Shown here piece by piece: positions 25,773-31,895 of a stretch of 38,822 bases of DNA. The translations under genes and the position numbers were made by a program. The notes below the pieces were generated by a model that was not told the origin of the DNA, did no database searches, and saw nothing but the letters and a program-made list of their open reading frames with translations. This DNA is from Hyphococcus sp. (GTDB taxonomy: Bacteria; Pseudomonadota; Alphaproteobacteria; Caulobacterales; Parvularculaceae). The stretch lies in NCBI GenBank assembly GCA_021776295.1, contig JAJFGE010000100.1:1-38822 (forward strand), written 5' to 3'. Position 1 is the stretch's first letter. Every line of letters begins with the position of its first letter.

Positions 25773-26327
25773 CTAGATCTTTTCAGCGATCTTGATCGCC
25801 GCCCGGCAGCCGGCTCGGATGATGCCGGCCAGGAGCGGATAGCCGGGCGCTTCTTCGGCCCCGGCGGCTTGCGCGGTTGCCTTGTGCTCAAGCTCATCAT
25901 CGCGGAATTGGGCGATGGTCGCCGACAGCTCAGGCTCGTCATCGCCGAGCGCTTCGATCTGGTCGCCATAGTGTTTTTCAATCACCTCCTCGACCGCAGC
26001 AGTGCAGGCCATGGCGGCCTTCTCGCCCATCAATGCGGTGGCCGCGCCCAGCCCGAAGCCGGCAATGTTCCAGAACGGGGCCAAGAGCGTCGGGCGCACG
26101 CGCCGCTCAGCCAGCAGCCGGTCGAAGGTTTTAAGGTGTTCTTGTTCGCCAGCTTCCATTTCCGCAATCAATGCGGCGGTCTCGTGCTTGTTGGCGAGGC
26201 CTGAGAACACGGCGTGCTGGCCGCGATAGATCGCCACTGCGCCATATTCCCCGGCATGATCGACCCGCAGCATTTGCGCCAGGCGGCGCGCATTCGGGCC
26301 CGATTTTTTGACTGCGGCGGATGTCAT
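25773..26327 (-). CDS. coq7: Demethoxyubiquinone hydroxylase COQ7 family
   Basis: This 184-residue di-iron oxygenase begins LRVDHAGEYGAVAIYRGQ with the first ligand E27. It shows the ExxH motifs GEQEHLKTFDRLLAERRVRP and DDELEHKATA, plus AVEEVIEKHYGDQ. This is the full carboxylate/His set of COQ7. It hydroxylates demethoxyubiquinone late in ubiquinone synthesis and binds the membrane face through its hydrophobic helices. Its start overlaps the dsbB stop by 4 bp. Its stop is 15 bp from the right end of the IS element. Confidence 0.93.
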   Translation of the reverse strand: MTSAAVKKSGPNARRLAQMLRVDHAGEYGAVAIYRGQHAVFSGLANKHETAALIAEMEAGEQEHLKTFDRLLAERRVRPTLLAPFWNIAGFGLGAATALMGEKAAMACTAAVEEVIEKHYGDQIEALGDDEPELSATIAQFRDDELEHKATAQAAGAEEAPGYPLLAGIIRAGCRAAIKIAEKI

Positions 26328-26881
26328 GTTATTGTTCCGGGTGCGGAGTTTCTCTCTTCACGGGCGGCGTGCGTTTCCGCCAGCGCCGCGGCCATGGTCA
26401 GCGCAAACAACCCTACCGACGCCAGCAGATTATAGCCGGCCATCGACAGGCCCAAAAACGTCCACTGCACATCCGAACAGGACGGCGCATCCGCGGGCTG
26501 GCCGAGCGAGGCGGCAAGGTTTTGCAGATCGACAATCGCCGGCCCGCCAGCAGCGCAAATCGCCGGGCCGGGCCAAAATTCATATTCAACGCCGGTATGG
26601 TAAAAAGCCAGGCCGGCGCTGACCGCATAGACCAGCGAAGTCGCACCCACCGCTGCTGCCGCGCCGAGCCTTGATTTAAACAATCGCGCCGCAATCAGGC
26701 CGGCAAGCGCAACGCCCGCCGCCGTCCAATGCGCCTCACGCTGGTCAAGGCATAAAATGCACGGGACAAGCCCGCCGAAATGCTCAAACAGATGCGCGCC
26801 GGCAAGCAGCGTCGCGCTTGCGGCAAGCGATATGGCAAGGGCGCGTTCAGTAAAGGAAAGCTTGGCGAGGGGCTGCAACAT
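26324..26881 (-). CDS. dsbB: DsbB-family disulfide oxidoreductase
   Basis: This 185-residue inner-membrane protein has four helices (about 14-36, 50-66, 71-93 and 141-167). It has the first periplasmic pair C41-x-x-C44 (PCILCLDQRE) and a second pair C109 and C135 in the large loop. DsbB reoxidises DsbA and passes electrons to ubiquinone. That makes its coupling with coq7, a ubiquinone gene, functionally sensible. The coq7 ATG overlaps its stop. The upstream region is the hairpin-dense gap to the ExoD gene. Confidence 0.9.
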   Translation of the reverse strand: MLQPLAKLSFTERALAISLAASATLLAGAHLFEHFGGLVPCILCLDQREAHWTAAGVALAGLIAARLFKSRLGAAAAVGATSLVYAVSAGLAFYHTGVEYEFWPGPAICAAGGPAIVDLQNLAASLGQPADAPSCSDVQWTFLGLSMAGYNLLASVGLFALTMAAALAETHAAREERNSAPGTIT

Positions 26882-26938
26882 GGCGGTGATAATAGAAGGG
26901 ACGACGCATTCGCGCGCCCGCGCAGATCGTCACACGGG

Positions 26939-26974
26939 CTATAGAGAAATCAATGAATATTGATTTCTCTATAG
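26939..26974. repeat. Perfect 16-bp AT-rich hairpin
   Basis: CTATAGAGAAATCAAT (26939-26954), loop GAAT, ATTGATTTCTCTATAG (26959-26974). The stem has no mismatch. It lies 57 bp upstream of the dsbB start on that gene's 5' side. There is no GC-rich stem or U-tract, so it is not a standard terminator. Its length and shape resemble hairpin A of the structured repeat, but not its sequence. Confidence 0.9.
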
Positions 26975-27040
26975 TTTGTTACAGCTCGCGGCTAATCCTT
27001 GCTGCACCCCGTTACCGAAAAGGGGGGGGCTGCGCGGGCC

Positions 27041-27116
27041 GCGCGCGAAGGCGCGCTCACTATTATTCAACCGCCTTCGCGGTAGCGGCGCATAAGCGCC
27101 GGGGCGCAGTCGCCCC
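27041..27116 (-). repeat. Diverged double-hairpin repeat plus two further hairpins
   Basis: GCGCGC-GAAG-GCGCGC (27041-27056), then an ATTATT-containing spacer, then ACCGC-CTTC-GCGGT (27070-27083). This is the reverse-strand counterpart of the 46-bp repeat at 786-920, with the first stem changed on both sides so pairing is kept. CGGCGC-ATAA-GCGCCG (27086-27101) and GGGGCG-CAGT-CGCCCC (27101-27116) follow directly. Confidence 0.8.
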
Positions 27117-27154
27117 CTTATTGGACTCAAAACTCACCTCAATCGACTATATTA

Positions 27155-27273
27155 TGCCAAAGTACAAAATGAGTTCTTCATTTTGTACTTTGGCAAGGCC
27201 GACTGGCCGCCGCGCCTTATGGCGCGATAGCCTGCGTGGCGCTTGAACGCCCAACGGTCATTTTGACCGTTGG
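27155..27273 (-). repeat. Structured intergenic repeat, copy 2 (inverted)
   Basis: Read on the minus strand, it starts with hairpin B (CCAACGGTCA-AAA-TGACCGTTGG, 27251-27273). It continues with 41 bases identical to 16261-16301. Copy 1's nested insertion is replaced by ATAA within CGCGCC-ATAA-GGCGCG. GTCGGCCTTGCCAA follows. It ends with hairpin A, an 18-bp perfect stem at 27155-27195. The hairpin A stem sequence differs from copy 1 while pairing is preserved. It lies between dsbB and the ExoD gene, 18 bp past the latter's stop. Confidence 0.9.
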
Positions 27274-27290
27274 TGTAAAATATAATCGCG

Positions 27291-27980
27291 TCAAATCCTT
27301 GCAGCGAGCCAGTCTTTGATCAGGCTGGCCGCCTCAAGCCCGAGTGTCGCCAGCAGCGCGACCCAGACAAAGCCGACCACCAGGCCTAAAATAACCAGCA
27401 CGCCGTCGCGCTCAATCACCCCGAGCGAGGCAATGGCGACGCCGATTCCGGGGATGGTGTTGGTCCCCGGCAGCGGTATGAGAATGGATGCGGCGGGGAT
27501 CAAAAGCAGCGCACCGACGAGCCGGCTGCCGTGATGGCTGGTGATGGCCGAGAGGCGCGGCCGGGCGAGGCGCTCAACCCAGCCGACATATTTCTCGCTG
27601 CGGTCGAGCACGGTTTTAAACGAGCGTACCGAAAACGACCGCTTATGCAGCCGCGCCGGCAGCCACGGATGTTTGCGGCCCATCGCCATCTGGCCCGCCA
27701 GCGCCAGCATTGGCAGGGCGACCAGCTGCGGCAGGAGATAAACGAAAGGCAGCGTGCAAGGCAGCGCCAGCAACAACACGAGAAGGCCAAAGGCGCGCTC
27801 GTCGAGGCGGTCGAGGACATCGCCGAGCCTGGCTTTGGGACCGGCGTCCTTGCCCTCGCCGGTCGTTGCCGCAGCGTCAAAACCAGCCCCAGGCGCAGCC
27901 TCAAGCTCACCAAGAATATCGCGCAAGTACTGTGTGGCGCCGCGTTCGGGCCGGCCAGGTTGGGTGGGCTGAGGGCTCAT
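27291..27980 (-). CDS. ExoD-family membrane protein
   Basis: This protein of about 229 residues has a hydrophilic N-terminus (1-60), then membrane segments at about 63-100 and 150-225. It contains ERAFGLLVLLLALPCTLPF-like, LPQLVALPMLALAGQMAMGRKHPWLP, and GTNTIPGIGVAIASLGVIERDGV, all typical of the ExoD (exopolysaccharide synthesis) family. ExoD affects exopolysaccharide and alkali tolerance in rhizobia; the molecular function is unknown. I chose ATG 27980 with GGAACAG upstream. The frame is open 19 codons further, but that extension is less likely to be coding. Confidence 0.85.
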   Translation of the reverse strand: MSPQPTQPGRPERGATQYLRDILGELEAAPGAGFDAAATTGEGKDAGPKARLGDVLDRLDERAFGLLVLLLALPCTLPFVYLLPQLVALPMLALAGQMAMGRKHPWLPARLHKRSFSVRSFKTVLDRSEKYVGWVERLARPRLSAITSHHGSRLVGALLLIPAASILIPLPGTNTIPGIGVAIASLGVIERDGVLVILGLVVGFVWVALLATLGLEAASLIKDWLAARI

Positions 27981-28112
27981 TACTGTTCCACAGATTTGGA
28001 CATGTCTTCTGCTAAAGTGTTGCGCTGCTATCTTCAAACCGAACGGTAAAGAATTCTATTCGCCCCAGCTTGATCTCATCAGGCGCCGCTCTATCATGCG
28101 CGGCCCATTGAT

Positions 28113-28199
28113 GCCCCTCTGGCGGAATTGGTAGACGCGCTGGATTCAAAATCCAGTTCCTTTGCGGGAGTGCCGGTTCGATTCCGGCGGGGGGCACCA
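28113..28199 (+). tRNA. tRNA-Leu(CAA)
   Basis: This 87-nt class-II tRNA has acceptor GCCCCTC (28113-28119) pairing with GGGGGGC (28189-28195), one G-T pair included. The D-arm is GGCGGAATTGGTAGACGC. The anticodon stem CTGGA/TCCAG carries loop TTCAAAA, so the anticodon is CAA. A variable arm follows, then the T-arm GCCGG-TTCGATT-CCGGC. The discriminator is A96 and CCA is encoded at 28197-28199. It reads the UUG leucine codon. Confidence 0.97.
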
Positions 28200-28408
28200 T
28201 TTTTTATCTCGCGGCGCAAAGCGCCTCCGGCGGTTTTGCTTTTGTTGTGATCGTCATGTGCGATTCCCGGGCCGGCGTGATCTGCCAAAATATGTCCGCA
28301 ATCGGGCGCCGTGTGCGCCAATCTTGCCGCATTTGGCTGGCACCCGTTAACCATCGACATCCGGCCGGGGGCGGCGGCACATATGGCTCGGGGGCCATGG
28401 AGATATCG

Positions 28409-28885
28409 ATGAAGTCAATCCTGAAAGGATTTATCGTGCTGGTCATGAGCGCAGGCATTTACGGCTTTGCCCAAGCGTCGGCCGAATACAAACCGGACTA
28501 TTGCGCGATCGATCACGATCACCGCTCGCATAATACGTCCTATTATGACTACTACGCCAAGGACAATTACTACCGCGCCGGTTCTTACCGTCAGGGCTCG
28601 CGAAGCCGCCACAACAACCGCTATGATGATGGCCGCGGCTATAACCGCAGGCATAATCGCCGTCACAGGGCGCGCAGCCGCGTCGTTAATCGCGAGACCT
28701 ACAGCACGCGGTGGGACGCGCGCATCACACGGGTCGAAGAGATATATTGGACACGCTCAGGCCGCCGCCAGCTTGTCTGTTCAGTGGTGGTGCGTGGCTA
28801 TGAAGCCCATCATGTGCCGCACCGGCGCCTGAAACGCATCGCGCATCGCGATTGCTCACCGCGTGCGCGCATTCAATATTTGTAA
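28409..28885 (+). CDS. Exported Tyr/His/Arg-rich protein of unknown function
   Basis: This 158-residue protein has a signal peptide (about 1-25, FAQASA). A low-complexity region (about 30-95) is very rich in Tyr, His, Asn, Asp and Arg (NTSYYDYYAKDNYYRAG, RRHNRRHRARSR). A more ordered C-terminal part (about 98-158) holds WDARITRVEEIYWTRSGRRQLVCSVVVRGYE and a Cys pair. GGAGAT before ATG 28409 fixes the start; the open frame continues 54 codons upstream without support. It probably sits in the periplasm or surface. No family is recognised. It may bind metal or anionic polymer. Confidence 0.7.
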   Translation: MKSILKGFIVLVMSAGIYGFAQASAEYKPDYCAIDHDHRSHNTSYYDYYAKDNYYRAGSYRQGSRSRHNNRYDDGRGYNRRHNRRHRARSRVVNRETYSTRWDARITRVEEIYWTRSGRRQLVCSVVVRGYEAHHVPHRRLKRIAHRDCSPRARIQYL

Positions 28886-28902
28886 CTCAACTTGTAAACG
28901 AC

Positions 28903-28931
28903 AAAACCCCCGGAACTTACCGGGGGTTTTT
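28903..28931. terminator. Bidirectional rho-independent terminator
   Basis: AAAACCCCCGG, loop AACTTA, CCGGGGGTTTT (28903-28913 and 28920-28930) make a perfect 11-bp stem with A/T ends. It separates the converging Tyr/His/Arg-rich gene and the beta-helix gene. Confidence 0.92.
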
Positions 28932-28961
28932 AAGTACTGTGATCGTTGAACTATGCGGCGG

Positions 28962-30026
28962 CTAGCAGCGCCCCTTGCGGCGGTCGCGCTTGGAACATTT
29001 ATCGCCGGCGTTGTTCTCGATGAAGTTGTTGGCGATTTTTGGCTCCAGACCGTCGCGGGTGAATATCGCCAGACCGTCATTGCCGACAATATCGTTGTTT
29101 TCAATCAGGCCGTTAACGCCGAACGGCACCGCAATGCCATCGCCGGCGTTCTGGACAATTTCATTATACCGCACCAGCGACAGCTTGGTGTATTTGTCGA
29201 GAATGACGCCCGAGCCTTTATTGTTGCGAATTTTATTGCCGATCAGTTTTGATGCGCCATAGCCGGAAGATTTCACGCCGCTGTCGAGATTGTCGAAAAT
29301 CTCGTTGCCGGCGATGACAACATCGGCCCGGCTGCCAGAGGCGATATCAACGCCGACTTTGTTTTGCAGGATTTTATTGTCGATGATGAAGCTCTGCGAC
29401 AGGGAGTGCGCCTGCTCAATAAAGACGCCTTCGGAGCCTGCGCTGATGCGGTTTTTCTCCAGCATCACCGTACCGCCGGAAATCTTGACGGCTGGACGAA
29501 TGCCGGAGCCCAAAACATCGCTCTCCTTCAGCGTGAAAACGCCGCGCTGGACATCAACGCATGCCCCGGCGCCGGAATTGATTTTCGACTTGAACTGAAC
29601 ATTGGCGACCACCGCATGGGCGGTTGCAATTTTCGGTGCAAAGGTGAGGCAAGCCGTATTCATCGGCGCGGATATTTCAACCCCGGACCCCGGACCGCGG
29701 TCGCCCTGAATGAACACCGACTTATTGAGCGTCAGCGCTTCATTATAAACGCCGTGCATGATGTAGACGACGCCGCCTTCGCCGACATCCTTGACCGCTT
29801 TGGAAATGGTTTTGTAGGGGCCGGGACCATTGACATCGACGATGATTTGCATCGGCCCGTTTTTGCCTTTGGTCGGCGAAGCGCCGCCAGGCCGCGCCCC
29901 GGCGCCCGGCTCGCGAATGGGGAACCCGCCAAGCGACTGGGCGTTTGCGGCGTCGGCCAGAATCAGTCCCGCCGCGCAAAACACCGCCGCGGCAGGGGTG
30001 AAATATTTCAATACAGCGCGTTTCAT
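28962..30026 (-). CDS. Exported right-handed parallel beta-helix protein
   Basis: This protein of about 354 residues has a signal peptide (about 1-29, ANAQS) and a Gly/Pro/Arg-rich linker. The start of a right-handed beta-helix, GPYKTISKAVKDVGEGGVVYIMHGVYNE, resembles pectinesterase/NosD folds. Regular coil repeats follow (about 165-345), such as IIDNKILQNKVGVDIASG, VIAGNEIFDNLDSGVKSSG and LIGNKIRNNKGSGVILD. The C-terminus is basic with two Cys. Such folds bind or cut polysaccharides; no catalytic residues can be assigned. The ATG at 30026 is six bases after GAGGGG; the ATG at 30032 would abut it. The Sel1 gene lies 14 bp upstream on the same strand. Confidence 0.82.
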   Translation of the reverse strand: MKRAVLKYFTPAAAVFCAAGLILADAANAQSLGGFPIREPGAGARPGGASPTKGKNGPMQIIVDVNGPGPYKTISKAVKDVGEGGVVYIMHGVYNEALTLNKSVFIQGDRGPGSGVEISAPMNTACLTFAPKIATAHAVVANVQFKSKINSGAGACVDVQRGVFTLKESDVLGSGIRPAVKISGGTVMLEKNRISAGSEGVFIEQAHSLSQSFIIDNKILQNKVGVDIASGSRADVVIAGNEIFDNLDSGVKSSGYGASKLIGNKIRNNKGSGVILDKYTKLSLVRYNEIVQNAGDGIAVPFGVNGLIENNDIVGNDGLAIFTRDGLEPKIANNFIENNAGDKCSKRDRRKGRC

Positions 30027-30040
30027 TATCATCCCCTCAA

Positions 30041-31351
30041 CTACTGAATGTCGCGCGTATATTCGAAGCTCAACCGGCGCAGCGCGTCGTTCGCCGGTTT
30101 GTAGCCAAGCACCGAAGCCCGCGCCAGGTGGAGCGCGGATTTGCGTTCATCTGGTGAGACTTCATTGAGCCCGGTAGTGCCGTCGCGGAAGACGACGCCA
30201 AGCGCGTAATGCGCAATCGCGAGGTCATGATCGTCGGCGGCTTTTTCAAGCCATTTGACCGCTTCCTTGCCGTTCTGCTCAACCCCGATGCCGCGCACAT
30301 GCATGATGCCATAGACATATTGTGACATAGGATGTTCGGATTTTGAGGCGTCCTTGAACAGGCGCACGGTCTGCCGCGGCGTCAGAACGCCAGTGACGAC
30401 GGCTTGCTTGTCGCTCTCATCCATGTCGAAATTTTTGGCGACAGTTGAATATTGGAACCGCCGGATCGCTTCGCGGGTGCCGCGCCCGAGCTTGTTGTCG
30501 ACCACGCCGGCGCGGAAGCCGAGCGCGTTGAGCGCGCGCTGGACCAATTCAACATCGATGTCCGACACGGCTTTGAGCGCTTCGGCCATCTTGATTTCTT
30601 CCAGCTCGCGTTTGAGACGCTCGAGTTCTTTTTGCTGGTTGGTCTTGCCGGTATATTCCGGCGGCAAGGGCGGCTGCCATGTACCGGCATTTTTTTGCGC
30701 GGTCTCAATTTCCTTCTTGCTCATCAGCGTTTCAAGGAATTCATACGCCGCGCTGGCTTCACCAACGCCGCGCGCTTGCGACAGCGTATACATCTGCAAC
30801 GCCTTGGTGTTGTTTTTGGCGATGCCGGCGCCTTTTTGGTACATATCGCCAAGCCGATAAAGGTCATAGGCGCTGCCGGCTTCAAAGGTCTGCGCCACCA
30901 GCTTTTCAGCTTTCGTGACATTGGATGTGCTCATCCGTGCCCGGATTTCCGGCAGGCGCTGTTCGGCGAGGATGCGCGCGTTCACCTCTTCAGCGCTCGG
31001 CGTCTGATAGGCGGAGAAATCATGATGGGCGGCCAGTGAATACCAGACCAGCGCCTGGACATTATCAACCGGGATGGCTTCCAGCGGCGTTGCCGCCGAC
31101 CGTGCGCCTTCAAGCGACTTGCCGGAATAGACGTCGCCAAGAATTTTCTTGGAGCGAACATCACCGGCCACCGCAAAGCGCCGCCAGATATCGAGCGCTT
31201 GCGTATACTGACCATTCAGATAGGCCTGAACGCCGGCTTCAAAAGTTGCATGCGCCGGCGTCGTCGCCGCCAGCGCGAGCACGGACGCTGCCGCTAACCC
31301 GCCAAGCGCAAGGCGCGCGCGTCTTACAAACGTCATAGGATTTTTCTTCAT
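30041..31351 (-). CDS. Exported Sel1-repeat protein with peptidoglycan-binding domain
   Basis: This protein of about 436 residues has a signal peptide (about 1-36, TPAHA). Sel1-like helical repeats lie at about 38-75 and 150-195 (AYDLYRLGDMYQKGAGIAKNNTKALQMY). A charged coiled-coil stretch covers about 225-255 (QQKELERLKRELEEIKMAEAL). A PG_binding_1-like domain follows (about 262-320: VELVQRALNALGFRAGVVDNKLGRGTREAIRRFQ). Two more Sel1 repeats end it. It probably scaffolds envelope complexes. The ATG at 31351 is ten bases after GAGGGG; a TTG two codons earlier is less likely. It is likely co-transcribed with the beta-helix gene. A CtrA-type box lies about 140 bp upstream. Confidence 0.83.
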   Translation of the reverse strand: MKKNPMTFVRRARLALGGLAAASVLALAATTPAHATFEAGVQAYLNGQYTQALDIWRRFAVAGDVRSKKILGDVYSGKSLEGARSAATPLEAIPVDNVQALVWYSLAAHHDFSAYQTPSAEEVNARILAEQRLPEIRARMSTSNVTKAEKLVAQTFEAGSAYDLYRLGDMYQKGAGIAKNNTKALQMYTLSQARGVGEASAAYEFLETLMSKKEIETAQKNAGTWQPPLPPEYTGKTNQQKELERLKRELEEIKMAEALKAVSDIDVELVQRALNALGFRAGVVDNKLGRGTREAIRRFQYSTVAKNFDMDESDKQAVVTGVLTPRQTVRLFKDASKSEHPMSQYVYGIMHVRGIGVEQNGKEAVKWLEKAADDHDLAIAHYALGVVFRDGTTGLNEVSPDERKSALHLARASVLGYKPANDALRRLSFEYTRDIQ

Positions 31352-31483
31352 TCCCAATCATCCCCTCACCAGACCGGCGCGCCGTCACCCGGCAGCGCCA
31401 AAACTTCGCGGCTCCAAAATTCGCGACCGAAGCCAACCAGGCTCCAGCCGGTATTAAAGCACGCATTTGCGCCCCGCTCCACA

Positions 31484-31504
31484 TTAACCTTAACCAAATT
31501 TTAA
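31484..31504 (-). promoter_or_regulatory. CtrA-type box upstream of the Sel1/beta-helix pair
   Basis: TTAA at 31490-31493, seven bases, and TTAA at 31501-31504 match the CtrA spacing. An extra TTAAC half-site lies at 31484-31488. The site is in the 205-bp gap between the TusA-like stop and the Sel1 start, both on the minus strand. Its distance from the Sel1 start (about 140 bp) is greater than usual, so its role is less certain than that of the box at 12355. Confidence 0.45.
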
Positions 31505-31556
31505 AGCAAAAGCCGCGTGGCGGCGAGCGGCGGGATATGGCCGTAAAAGCAAAGCC

Positions 31557-31799
31557 CTACGCTGATTTCGCGCCGCGCGTGACCAGAAAGACGCAAATAC
31601 CCGCCGCGCTTTCAAGCCGCGTCACATTGTGGCCAGCCTCGCGGCAGAAATGCGGAATATCAATCGCCGCAACCGGATCGTCAGCAATAACAGTGACTTG
31701 GCCGCCATCGACCAGGCCGCGCAAGATCGCCTCAAGGCGGATCACCGGGATCGGGCAGCGATAGCCGCTGGTGTCGAGGGTTTGCGGGCATGCGGGCAT
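31557..31799 (-). CDS. TusA/SirA-family sulfur-carrier protein
   Basis: This protein of about 80 residues contains LDTSGYRCPIPVIRLEAIL, the family motif with the active Cys in R-C-P-x-P. GQVTVIADDPVAAIDIPHFCREAGH follows, matching the DDP...DIP.FC pattern of TusA-like proteins. The family relays persulfide sulfur for tRNA thiolation or other sulfur chemistry. The ATG at 31799 begins just before the conserved part. The longer frame to 31883 would translate the TonB receptor's terminator, so I reject it. No strong ribosome-binding site is visible. Confidence 0.85.
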   Translation of the reverse strand: MPACPQTLDTSGYRCPIPVIRLEAILRGLVDGGQVTVIADDPVAAIDIPHFCREAGHNVTRLESAAGICVFLVTRGAKSA

Positions 31800-31829
31800 G
31801 CCGGATGTTTTATATTGCCGCACAGCAAC

Positions 31830-31858
31830 AAAAAAGCCCCTCGCACTTGGCGAGGGGC
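31830..31858 (-). terminator. Rho-independent terminator of the TonB receptor gene
   Basis: Read on the minus strand: GCCCCTCGC, loop CAAGT, GCGAGGGGC, then TTTTTT. It has a perfect 9-bp stem. It lies 38 bp past the receptor's stop and before the TusA-like gene. Confidence 0.92.
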
Positions 31859-31895
31859 AATGGGGCAAGGTTATCAGCCGCAAGTAGGGCGGCGA

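Noticed and set aside
31800-31883. Longer N-terminus for the TusA-like protein
   Set aside because: It would translate the TonB receptor's terminator hairpin.
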